Counted from the first letter of the stretch, positions 1 through 6,513 are shown. The stretch is DNA of 8,080 bases from G001797105 sp964528155 (GCA_964528155.1 CAZGRL010000146.1:1-8080); one strand, 5' to 3'. Numbers and translations: made by a program. The notes: generated from the sequence alone by a model not told the origin.

Positions 1-1637
1 TGGGACAGGCCGAGTCTCTGGCAGAAGCCCAACGGCTTGTCATCCAGTACAACGAGAGCGTGGAGGTGGAAGAAGCCCTCCGGCGGACAGCCGAATGGTG
101 GGACGAGCTCCCCAGGACCCTGAGTGTCGAGACACCGGACCTTTCAGCTAACCTCATGGTGAACCGCTGGCTGCCGTATCAGGCGCTGAGCTGTCGAATT
201 TGGGGTAGAACGGGCTTCTACCAGTCAGGCGGCGCGTTCGGATATCGGGATCAGCTTCAAGATGTATTGGCGTTTACCTACACAATCCCGCAGCTGGCCC
301 GCGAGCACATCCTGCGAGCGGCGGCTCGACAGTTCCGCCAGGGGGATGTCCAGCACTGGTGGCATCCGCAATCCGGAGCGGGGTCCCGCTCGCGCTGCTC
401 TGATGACTTGTTGTGGCTGCCGTTTGCCGCAGCGCATTACATTCGTGTCACGAACGATATTGGTATTCTCGATGAACAGTTGCCGTTCGTGGACGCACGC
501 ATGCTCGAGGATGACGAGCAAGATGCCTACCTCAGTACCGACACGACGATAGAACGAGCAACCCTCTACGAGCACTGCCAATTGGCGATCGAGCGCGCGT
601 TGACCTCCGGGCCGCACGGTTTGCCGCTCATCGGCAGCAGTGATTGGAACGACGGCTTCAATCGAGTCGGGGTCGAAGGCAAGGGTGAGAGCGTGTGGCT
701 GGCATGGTTTCTGATTGATGTTCTGAAGGAATTCGCCGATGTCTCTGAGCAGTATGGTCAGCACGAACAGGCTAGCCGGGATCGTGAGCGAGCCTTGACC
801 TTGACGCAGGCGGTTGAGAATCAAGCCTGGGATGGCCGCTGGTATCGTCGCGCCTATTTTGACGACGGGACGCCGCTCGGTTCTCTCAGTTGCCAGGAAG
901 CTTCAATTACATCCTTGCCTCAGACATGGGCCTGGATCAGCGGAGCGGCCGAGCGAGGGCGTGCCGAGGAGGCCCTTGAGTCGGCTTGGGAGGAGTTGGT
1001 AAAGCTCGAAGAACGGCTGGCGCTGCTCCTTGCACCCGCGTTTGATGAGTCTCCCATGGATCCAGGCTACATCAAAGGCTATCCACCGGGCGTGAGAGAG
1101 AACGGTGGACAATACACGCACGCCGCACTTTGGCTGGCGATCGCGCTGGCCAGGATGGGCGATGGCGACCGGGCTGTGCAGCTGCTGCGCATGCTCAACC
1201 CGATCGAGCGCACCCGTGAGCCCGATGAAATGGCCCGCTATGCCGTCGAGCCCTACGTCATGGCAGGCGATGTCCACCGCCTTGCTGGTCGGGTCGGGCG
1301 AGGTGGATGGACCTGGTACACCGGCTCTGCCGGCTGGATGTACCGGGCCTGGGTTGAGGAGGTTCTGGGCCTCAAGATCCGGCACGGGCAGCTTAGGGTT
1401 GAGCCCGTCATTCCCCCTGGGTGGGATGGCTTCCACATGAGCTACCGTCACGCGGGATCCGTCTATGAGATCCGGGTGGAGAATCCCGAGGGAGTCAGCA
1501 AAGGTGTGGCCTGGGTGGAGATCGACGGCCGGAAGTTGCAGGACACGGCCATTCCTCTTGACACCACGCCCGTCAAGCATCGGGTCCGAGTGCGGATGGG
1601 GACAGGCAATGACGTGATCGTCCCATCGGTGTCCTGA
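1..1637 (+). CDS. GH94 glycoside phosphorylase / cyclic beta-1,2-glucan synthase-type protein, C-terminal part (5' end outside window)
   Basis: The reading frame is open from position 3 to a TGA at 1635-1637. The GTG at 60 is only the first start codon in view and not the true start, because family-like sequence (SLAEAQRLVIQYN) is encoded upstream of it. Hallmarks of the GH94 catalytic (alpha/alpha)6 barrel appear in order: NRWLPYQ, a GYRDQLQD motif near 240-270, SDDLLWLPFAAAHY near 395-440, the acid motif DWNDG at 642-656 that carries the family's catalytic Asp, then YIKGYPPGVRENGGQYTHA near 1070-1125, and WTWYTGSAGWMYR near 1309-1344. A C-terminal beta domain follows. Characterised relatives phosphorolyse beta-glucosides or form the C-terminal domain of NdvB/ChvB cyclic beta-1,2-glucan synthases, which are about 2,800 aa. 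The motif pattern resembles the NdvB type more than cellobiose phosphorylase, but the synthase part would lie upstream and cannot be checked. The 3' end is intact. Confidence 0.9.
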   Translation, partial: GQAESLAEAQRLVIQYNESVEVEEALRRTAEWWDELPRTLSVETPDLSANLMVNRWLPYQALSCRIWGRTGFYQSGGAFGYRDQLQDVLAFTYTIPQLAREHILRAAARQFRQGDVQHWWHPQSGAGSRSRCSDDLLWLPFAAAHYIRVTNDIGILDEQLPFVDARMLEDDEQDAYLSTDTTIERATLYEHCQLAIERALTSGPHGLPLIGSSDWNDGFNRVGVEGKGESVWLAWFLIDVLKEFADVSEQYGQHEQASRDRERALTLTQAVENQAWDGRWYRRAYFDDGTPLGSLSCQEASITSLPQTWAWISGAAERGRAEEALESAWEELVKLEERLALLLAPAFDESPMDPGYIKGYPPGVRENGGQYTHAALWLAIALARMGDGDRAVQLLRMLNPIERTREPDEMARYAVEPYVMAGDVHRLAGRVGRGGWTWYTGSAGWMYRAWVEEVLGLKIRHGQLRVEPVIPPGWDGFHMSYRHAGSVYEIRVENPEGVSKGVAWVEIDGRKLQDTAIPLDTTPVKHRVRVRMGTGNDVIVPSVS

Positions 1638-1817
1638 AACCGAGACGGTCGTCAGTGTGCGAGGTCCCGTTTCATTCCCACATGTAGAGAACTCGCGACG
1701 AGGCTGCGGCCGCCCCGCTTCGCCAATTCCACACACTTTGCCCCCCGCCACAGGAGGCGCGTCTTGAGTTCATCCAATCGCGGTGGAACTGGCGCGAAGA
1801 GATGGGGGGGAACAAGA

Positions 1818-1862
1818 TCCGAAAACAGGGATCGGCGAAGTACGCCGATCCCTGTTTTCGGA
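1818..1862. repeat. Perfect 20-bp inverted repeat with 5-nt loop (strong hairpin)
   Basis: The left arm 1818-1837 begins TCCGAAAACAGGG. The right arm 1843-1862 is its exact reverse complement, ending CCCTGTTTTCGGA. The loop is AAGTA (1838-1842). There is no T tract after the plus-strand hairpin. On the minus strand it is followed by a weakly T-rich TCTTGTT. It could be a transcription-blocking hairpin at the end of the GH94 transcript, although it starts 180 nt after the stop codon. It could also be a palindromic mobile remnant or a protein-binding site. Its function is not determined by the sequence. Confidence 0.8.
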
Positions 1863-1886
1863 CAGCGCCAATGGATGGACCGTCGC

Positions 1887-1923
1887 CCCTCTCCATTTCA
1901 GGGAGAGGGGTTGGGGTGAGGGT
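1887..1923 (+). repeat. 37-nt dispersed repeat, copy 1 (hairpin plus TTGGGGTGAGGGT tail)
   Basis: This unit matches 7957-7993 at 35 of 37 positions in the same orientation; the differences are A/C at unit position 9 and G/A at position 19. Its first part folds into a 9-bp stem if the preceding C is included: CCCCTCTCC (1886-1894) pairs with GGAGAGGGG (1902-1910) around a 7-nt loop. It ends in the tail TTGGGGTGAGGGT. In minus-strand translation it gives the LTPTPLPE string that often marks spurious ORFs over this repeat class in environmental bacterial genomes. It lies between genes, 249 nt after the GH94 stop. Confidence 0.85.
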
Positions 1924-2055
1924 AGTGTAGACTAAGCTGTGCAGCGCGCGCAGGGCGATCACCAACACGCGATTCGCCCATTGCCCTGGCGGGCCCTCCC
2001 GACGGGAAGACACATTCCAATCGATACGACTGCATCGAGTGCCTGAGAGAATGCC

Positions 2056-2754
2056 GTGCCTGAGCAGGAATCCATCTACAAGAGCGAGGCCGAGGGCTAC
2101 GAGCGCCTTATCGAACACGAGGACTATCAGGGCAATCTCGTCAAGGCCCTGACAGGCATCGTCCCGATACAGGGCAAGACAGTGCTCGACCTGGGTACAG
2201 GCACGGGACGATTCGCCCGAGCTTTGTCCGGCTTGGCTGGCCAGACTTTCGCCATCGACATTTCAGCCCACATGCTTCAGTTCGCCAGAGCCATGCTTCT
2301 GAAGGATAGACCGCCGAAATGGGCACTGCTTGTTGGGGACAATCGGTGCTTGCCCCTTCGATCACGTTTTGCCGATGTAGTCATTGCCGGGTGGAGCTTC
2401 GGCCACGCCACCGTGTGGCACGGAGACCGGTGGCGGGATGAGATCGGCGCTTGCATCGGCGAAATGATGCGTGTGTTGCGTCGAGGAGGCACGGCCATCA
2501 TCTGCGAAACACTCGGGACAGGATCCTGGGAGCCGCGCGCCCCTACCCCAACGTTGGCCGATTACTACCGCTACCTTGAGTCTGAAATGGGGTTTGAACG
2601 CAAGGGAATCTCGACCGACTACAAGTTCTCGTCAATCGACGAGGCGGCGGAGACCATACGCTTCTTCTTCGGCGATGAACTGGCCGATAGAGTGAAGACG
2701 AACCGGTGGAGTATCGTGCCCGAGTGGACCGGGATCTGGTGGCGAACGCTGTGA
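2056..2754 (+). CDS. Class I SAM-dependent methyltransferase
   Basis: This is an intact 232-residue protein with a Rossmann-type methyltransferase fold. Motif I (glycine-rich SAM loop) is VLDLGTGTGRFA at residues 43-54. The acidic residue that binds the ribose hydroxyls follows at D68 in AIDIS. A post-II segment (VGDNRCLPLRSRFADVVIAGWS) and a motif like RVLRRGGTAIICETLG complete the Methyltransf_11/25-like core. The start is GTG at 2056, because an in-frame TGA lies at 2044-2046 and no ATG precedes it in frame. A weak GAGAGA (2045-2050) lies 5 nt upstream. The aromatic-rich C-terminus (IVPEWTGIWWRTL) may shape the substrate site. The substrate cannot be named. No operon partner is obvious: a 418-nt gap precedes it, and a scaffold gap follows 25 nt downstream. 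Confidence 0.85.
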   Translation: MPEQESIYKSEAEGYERLIEHEDYQGNLVKALTGIVPIQGKTVLDLGTGTGRFARALSGLAGQTFAIDISAHMLQFARAMLLKDRPPKWALLVGDNRCLPLRSRFADVVIAGWSFGHATVWHGDRWRDEIGACIGEMMRVLRRGGTAIICETLGTGSWEPRAPTPTLADYYRYLESEMGFERKGISTDYKFSSIDEAAETIRFFFGDELADRVKTNRWSIVPEWTGIWWRTL

Positions 2755-2779
2755 CCAATGCTGTAGTCCCTGTGTGCAA

Positions 2780-2789
2780 NNNNNNNNNN
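2780..2789. other. Assembly gap (10 N) flanked by a 7-nt direct repeat
   Basis: Ten unresolved bases lie between TGTGCAA (2773-2779) and TGTGCAA (2790-2796). The same 7-mer on both sides suggests two contig ends that overlap and were joined with a fixed spacer. The true distance could be zero, or a larger segment could be missing. The methyltransferase and the permease should therefore not be assumed to be neighbours. Confidence 0.9.
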
Positions 2790-2870
2790 TGTGCAAGACT
2801 CGCCTCGGGGTGTGGAACACGTGCGAGATCCTCAGCCCGAGCTCCGACAGTCACTGGAAGTCATAGCTAG

Positions 2871-3961
2871 ATGGATCGCGAAAACACTTCGATGACTGAG
2901 CTGCCGTTTCCACGTGGCACGGCCGCAAAGTGGCTGATGCCGGCGCTCGCTGTGATCATCAGTATCCTGATCAGCGGGCTGTTTGTTCTCATGAACAGAT
3001 CGAGTCCCGTCGAGGCCTACCGCCTTCTGCTCGAGGCGGGCTTCAGCTGCAAGGCGGCTGATCGGTGCGCGCTGTTGACCACGCTCCAGTTCGCAACGCC
3101 GCTGGCCTTGACCGGTCTGTCGGCGGCGGTCGCGTTTCGGGTGGGGATGTTCAGTATCGGCCAGGCAGGTCAGATGATCCTCGGTGCAGCCGCTGCCGCC
3201 TGGCTGAGCGCCCCCTTGGGTCTGCCGGCGGTGCCACAAACGATTCTGGCGCTCTTGGGAGGGTTGCCCTGGCCGGCGGAGTCTGGGGGTGGATCCCAGG
3301 GCTGTTGAAGGTCACGCTCGGCGTCAACGAGGTGATCACAAGCCTGGTGTTGAACCAACTTGCGTTCATGGTCGTCGGGTTGTTCCGCATGTACCGGGTG
3401 CCCGAACCAGTCCGGCCTGCAGTGCTTGCGAGTGGGACAAAGCTCAACAGCGGCGTGTTCCTGGCTTTGGCGGCGTGCATCATGCTCTACGCGTTCATGT
3501 GGCTGCACCAATCCGGCTACGAAGCCAGGATGGCGGGAGAATCCTTTTCCTTCGCGCACTTTGCCGGGATACGAAGCCGGAGCGCGATTCTGTGAGGGAT
3601 GCTACTCAGCGGAGGATCGGCCGGACTGGCCGGAGCGATTGAAGTGCTCGGCGTGCATTATCGCTTCGTTTCGGTTTTTTCAGGCGGAGGTGGATTCGAC
3701 GGCGTAGCCGTCGCCTTGCTGGGCGGGGCGCATCCGCTGGCGGTGCCGATCGCGGCTGTCATCCTGGCGGGCTTGAGACTGGGGGCGACGAACGGCCTTC
3801 AGCTAAAGGCTCAGATTCCGCGTGAATTGGGCGGGGCCATGATTGCGATGATGATCCTGCTTGTCTCCGCCAACCAGATCTATGCAGCTCTGGCGACCCG
3901 AATACCTCGATCGGTCGCTGCCCTTGTGGGCTTGATTCGGCGCTCCCCTTCAAGTGAGTGA
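2871..3961 (+). pseudogene. Nucleoside/sugar-type ABC transporter permease, disrupted by a frameshift and an internal stop
   Basis: The conceptual product is about 363 aa, close to full length for a YufP/NupB-type inner-membrane permease (BPD_transp_2 family) of nucleoside or simple-sugar ABC importers. The frame opened by ATG 2871 (or ATG 2892) shows a first membrane segment (ALAVIISILISGLFVLM) and the family stretch ATPLALTGLSAAVAFRVGMFSIGQAGQ. It breaks at the GGG of 3261-3263. Adding one G restores GGVALAGGVWGWIPGLLK and continues through GVNEVITSLVLNQLA. A TGA at 3593-3595 then interrupts the same frame just before GMLLSGGSAGLAGAIEVLG. The C-terminal part continues with GVAVALLGGAHPLAVPIAA to a TGA at 3959-3961. 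GGAAG-like pairing sequence (2856-2860) precedes ATG 2871 by 10 nt. The gene is either decayed or carries sequencing errors. TGA recoding is unlikely, since intact neighbours end in TGA. No ATP-binding subunit is visible. Confidence 0.8.
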
Positions 3962-4076
3962 TGCCGCACCCGCCTGCCCATTCTTGATGGACACGCGGAT
4001 GAACTGCGTCATCGTGCGGACCGGGCTCCCAGAATTGGTCCTTGAAAAGGACGTCAGGGCTCGAATTGGGCCCCGC
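3962..4076. other. Convergent intergenic region with a small hairpin
   Basis: The plus-strand permease and the minus-strand phosphorylase end facing each other across 115 nt. The stretch contains a 6-bp hairpin, GTCCTT (4038-4043) pairing with AAGGAC (4047-4052) across a GAA loop, and GAATTGG occurs twice (4032-4038 and 4063-4069). No T tract follows, so a terminator role is only a possibility. Nothing else was recognised. Confidence 0.4.
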
Positions 4077-4803
4077 CTACTCAGCATGATCCTCGGCGGC
4101 GATGTACCGCATCGCCTCGAGGGCGATCCGGATTGCGTTCTCCTCACCCTGTCGAAAAGCCTCTGCGCCCCAATCAGGCTTTACTTCGCTCGGCGTGCCA
4201 TCGGATGCGAACAACGCGCCTGTCCGCCAGCGACGATACATCCCCAGAATGAACAGGGTATCGCTCTCCATCTCGACGGAGACCAATCCGGCTTCGATCA
4301 GCGTCTGCCGGCTATTCGGGTCCCGTGGGCCGTAAAATGCGTCACCGGCGATCCCGACGCCTACGGTGTGAGGGAGCTCCAAAGATTGCGCGGCGTGCAC
4401 CAAAGCGCTCAGAACCGAGTATGTCGGAACGGCCGGAAACATCAAAGGTAGATACGCGTTCGCGGTTCCACCGGCGCGGACGGTGCCGCTGGCGATAATG
4501 ACGTCGCCGGGCATCTGCCCCTCCTGAAAAACGCCGCAGGAGCCGACACGAATGAACGTATCCGAGCCCATGTGGGCCAGTTCCTCGAGGGCGATGGCGA
4601 CGGTCGCCCCCCCCCATTCCGGTCCCGCACGCGGTCATCGGGATCCCCTCATACGTGCCCGAATAGACAACGTAGCCTCGGCTCTCTGAAACCAGACGAC
4701 TGGAGACGAAGTGGTCGGCGATCTTCTTGGCCCGCGCATGGTCGCCCGGGCAGAATACGTAGCGCGAGATTTCGCCGGGATCACACTGGATGTGGAACTC
4801 CAT
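4077..4803 (-). CDS. Uridine phosphorylase-type nucleoside phosphorylase (NP-I family), frameshifted in a G9 tract
   Basis: Phosphorylases of this fold cleave nucleosides with phosphate to give base and (deoxy)ribose-1-phosphate in the cytosol. The start is ATG at 4803, preceded by an excellent GGAGGAGG Shine-Dalgarno sequence a few bases upstream. The first frame reads MEFHIQCDPGEISRYVFCPG, with the phosphate-loop motif CPGDHARAKKIADHF, and runs to GTGMGG. The frame then breaks in nine consecutive C (4607-4615, G on the coding strand). With a run of 7 or 10 it continues as ATVAIALEELAHMGSDTFIRVGSCG. Later motifs are MFPAVPTYSV, a GIAGDAFYG loop and VEMESDTLF, the sugar-binding EMES signature. 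The stop is TAG at 4077-4079. The restored length of about 241 aa is normal for the family. The uracil-reading Gln-x-Arg of uridine phosphorylases is not evident and an ASDG sequence is present, so purine or other specificity is possible. It lies 154 nt downstream of the PfkB kinase on the same strand. Confidence 0.82.
4607..4615 (-). repeat. 9-nt homopolymer (C on plus, G on coding strand) at the phosphorylase frame break
   Basis: Nine consecutive C on the plus strand lie inside the phosphorylase coding region, at the codons for the conserved GMGG turn. The protein frames before and after the tract are each clearly phosphorylase-like but do not connect with nine bases. A tract of 7 or 10 would join them. 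Such a tract is prone both to sequencing error and to slipped-strand mutation. Confidence 0.85.
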
Positions 4804-4957
4804 GTTCCTCCTCCCCGGGTATGGTTCTTGAACCAGTCTTGCACAGCGGAAAGCCCGACCGCGCGCCTCGCGCCAATCCTTCCCAGCCGTTGGATGGGGC
4901 AGGCGCAACTCTCGGAGACCTTGGTTCGGCGGGCTACCCGCTCTCTCGCCCCGCTTT

Positions 4958-5869
4958 TCAGCCTGCGGGGGAGACATTGATGTTAGATGCCAGGTTGCGA
5001 GCTTCGGCCACGCTGGCCGGATCGCTTGCAGCCCCGGGCTGCTTCGCGCTGAGTGCTCCGGCCGCGGCCCCAAAGCGAACGCACTCCTCCAGCGGCCAGG
5101 CCTGCAGCAGGCCATAGATCAGGCCTGCTCGGAAGACGTCTCCTGCTCCCGTAGCGTCCAGCGGATCGACCTTCGGGGGCAGAATGGCGAACTCGGATTG
5201 TTCCTTGGAGATGACGTGAATCGCTCGCGGTCCGTCTGTTGTGATCACGACTCCCCGGCTGATGCGCTGCAACGACCTCGCGTGCTGAAGGACGTCGACA
5301 CCGGGGAAGGTCTGACGCAGGTAGGCGGCCGAGTTGGTGGCGATGTCGGTCAGCGGCAGCGCGGCGTGGTCGGGCCAGATCACATCGCCGATCACCGTGG
5401 TCACGCCGACTTCCCGGGCAAGACGGGTGGCAGCTACACGTTCGTCGCCGCCATAGAGATCGAGCGCCAGATAGCTGCAGCCATGAAGCATCTCTCGATT
5501 CAGAGGCGTCTTCTCTGTTTGCGGGTACCAGAAGATCAGGAAGGTACGTTCACCGTCGGGGGTGACCAACACCCTGCAGAAGGGCGTCACGACGTCTTCC
5601 CGCTGATCCACATGGTCGAGATTGAGCGTCGGCTGCCGGCGGAGTTTGGAGACCAGCAGCGATCCATAGTCGTCGCCGCCGATGTGATTTCCGGCCAGGC
5701 GGACGGCTACCCCCCAGTGACTCAACCAAACAGCCGAGTTGGCGGCCGCGCCGCCGACCTGGTACGTTTCCGAATGGGGAAAGACAGCTACTTCCGGGGA
5801 TGGCAATCGCGGTACGCGGATGAGATTGTCGATTCCCATCTCGCCATAGCACATGACCTCGCCGCTCAT
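4958..5869 (-). CDS. PfkB-family carbohydrate/nucleoside kinase
   Basis: This is an intact 303-residue ribokinase-fold kinase that transfers the ATP gamma-phosphate to a sugar or nucleoside hydroxyl. PfkB signature 1 is seen as QVGGAAANSAVWLSHWG near residues 37-53. Signature 2 is DATGAGDVFRAGLIYGLL, about 240 residues into the protein, and contains the anion-hole GAGD with the catalytic Asp. The start ATG at 5869 lies 2 nt after the stop of the preceding permease fragment, which suggests translational coupling. ATG 5854 is an in-frame alternative. No strong Shine-Dalgarno sequence is visible. The stop is TGA at 4958-4960. The substrate is not fixed by sequence. Its position between an ABC permease and a nucleoside phosphorylase favours a nucleoside, ribose or ribose-1-phosphate as substrate (inference). 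It differs clearly from the ribokinase fragment at 6118-6254, so it is a second, distinct PfkB member. Confidence 0.87.
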   Translation of the reverse strand: MSGEVMCYGEMGIDNLIRVPRLPSPEVAVFPHSETYQVGGAAANSAVWLSHWGVAVRLAGNHIGGDDYGSLLVSKLRRQPTLNLDHVDQREDVVTPFCRVLVTPDGERTFLIFWYPQTEKTPLNREMLHGCSYLALDLYGGDERVAATRLAREVGVTTVIGDVIWPDHAALPLTDIATNSAAYLRQTFPGVDVLQHARSLQRISRGVVITTDGPRAIHVISKEQSEFAILPPKVDPLDATGAGDVFRAGLIYGLLQAWPLEECVRFGAAAGALSAKQPGAASDPASVAEARNLASNINVSPAG

Positions 5870-5871
5870 GT

Positions 5872-6017
5872 TCAGTCTGCGCCGGCCAGGCCGCGGGCGG
5901 CAATTTCGCGCTCTGCCTTCTGGCGGAAGCGTCGTCGTGCAAGGTATTCAAAGAACGCCGCCCGCGCGCCGACAAGGACCAGGGCGACCAATGTGAGCAC
6001 GTGCGGGATGAACTGGA
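5872..6017 (-). CDS. C-terminal fragment of a probable second ABC transporter permease (5' part in assembly gap)
   Basis: Forty-eight codons are visible between the 100-N gap and a TGA at 5872-5874. They read as one hydrophobic segment, FIPHVLTLVALVLVGARAA, followed by a basic, cytoplasmic-looking tail (EYLARRRFRQKAEREIAARG). A final membrane helix of the IPHVLTLVALVLV type is typical of the end of YufQ/NupC-like nucleoside permeases, and the family usually works as a pair of permeases. The fragment is short, so the assignment rests on this pattern and on the context: the kinase start follows after 2 nt, and a permease of the same class lies at 2871-3961. Another membrane protein cannot be excluded. 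Confidence 0.5.
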
Positions 6018-6117
6018 NNNNNNNNNNNNNNNNNNNNNNNNNNNNNNNNNNNNNNNNNNNNNNNNNNNNNNNNNNNNNNNNNNNNNNNNNNNNNNNNNNN
6101 NNNNNNNNNNNNNNNNN
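6018..6117. other. Assembly gap (100 N, placeholder length)
   Basis: Exactly 100 unresolved bases, a common convention for a gap of unknown size. The left side ends in a minus-strand permease C-terminus and the right side in a minus-strand ribokinase N-terminus. Completing both genes would need roughly 250 ribokinase codons plus most of a permease, so the real gap should exceed about 1.5 kb unless the join is wrong. Confidence 0.95.
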
Positions 6118-6254
6118 CAGCCACAGCCTGGTTGGCTCCCTTGCCCCCCGGCACGATCTTGAAGGATCGACCCAGCAGAGTCTCGCCCGGGCGAGGCAAG
6201 CGGGGAACATAGGTCGTCAAGTCCATTGAGGCTGCCAAGGACGACGACGGACAT
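6118..6254 (-). CDS. rbsK: Ribokinase, N-terminal fragment, frameshifted
   Basis: Ribokinase phosphorylates ribose to ribose-5-phosphate in the cytosol. The start is ATG at 6254, with GGGAGG a few bases upstream. The first ten codons read MSVVVLGSLN, then the frame shifts. In the second frame the sequence continues MDLTTYVPRLPRPGETLLG and reaches KIVPGGKGANQAVA, the ribokinase form of PfkB signature 1, just before the N gap. Restoring two bases (an AT, so that AATGG becomes AATATGG near 6227-6236) joins the frames into the normal SLNMDL. About 46 codons are visible, and the remaining 250 or so are missing in the gap. The gene would head the minus-strand block. The ribokinase call is good because of GGKGANQAVA, but other ribokinase-like sugar kinases cannot be ruled out from the N-terminus alone. 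Confidence 0.7.
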
Positions 6255-6484
6255 TTCCGCCCTCCCAGCCTGATCATCTTGGCGTGGTTTAGAGCAAGCG
6301 GGCTTCAGCGCTCGACCTCCGGCATCGCCCGTGGCCCCCCGACGGCGCGCCCTGAGGCAGCCGGAATCGTACGCTGTCTGGGCCAAGAGGTCAAACGCCC
6401 TACAGGCATATCCTGCGGGTCGACGGCGGAGTCCGGCGCGAGGGTGTCCCCTTTACATCACCTTGCATGCCATGATCCGCGTGG

Positions 6485-6513
6485 TACACAGCGCCAGTGA
6501 TAGAGGCTATGAT
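6485..6513 (+). promoter_or_regulatory. Candidate sigma70-type promoter for the deaminase gene
   Basis: TACACA (6485-6490, four of six matches to TTGACA) is followed after 17 nt by TATGAT (6508-6513, five of six matches to TATAAT). Transcription would begin near 6520, leaving a leader of about 60 nt before ATG 6582. The spacing is ideal and the position sensible, but hexamer matches alone are weak evidence. Confidence 0.4.

Larger units (their letters stand above)
1638..2055. other. Intergenic region between the GH94 gene and the methyltransferase gene
   Basis: This 418-nt stretch has no convincing gene. A 148-codon open frame on the minus strand runs through it but has no recognisable domain, and part of it is the translated dispersed repeat. 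The region holds a perfect 20-bp inverted repeat (1818-1862) and one copy of a 37-nt hairpin-containing repeat (1887-1923). There is also a weak 6-bp inverted repeat, GGGCGA (1953-1958) with TCGCCC (1974-1979). No tRNA-like T-loop and no clear promoter hexamers were seen. Confidence 0.6.

Noticed and set aside
903..1751. 282-codon minus-strand open frame
   Set aside because: It lies antisense to the conserved GH94 domain and has no recognisable motif; long antisense frames are expected in high-GC coding DNA.
1672..2118. 148-codon minus-strand open frame over the intergenic region
   Set aside because: It covers the hairpin and the dispersed repeat, which gives the typical LTPTPLPE string, and overlaps the methyltransferase start. 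No protein family is recognisable.
3258..3266. Programmed -1 ribosomal frameshift in the permease
   Set aside because: The bases GGA GGG TTG do not form an X XXY YYZ slippery heptamer, and the gene has a second lesion downstream.
3593..3595. TGA as a recoded sense codon (or selenocysteine) in the permease
   Set aside because: TGA terminates the GH94, methyltransferase, kinase and deaminase genes at the expected lengths. Permeases of this family have no selenocysteine site, and a frameshift in the same gene favours damage or error.
4823..4834. GGTTC-TT-GAACC small palindrome upstream of the phosphorylase
   Set aside because: A 5-bp stem with a 2-nt centre is likely to occur by chance; nothing links it to regulation except position.
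5198..6229. 343-codon plus-strand open frame
   Set aside because: It is antisense to the PfkB kinase, runs through the 100-N gap and shows no domain. The minus-strand kinase with both PfkB signatures is the real gene.
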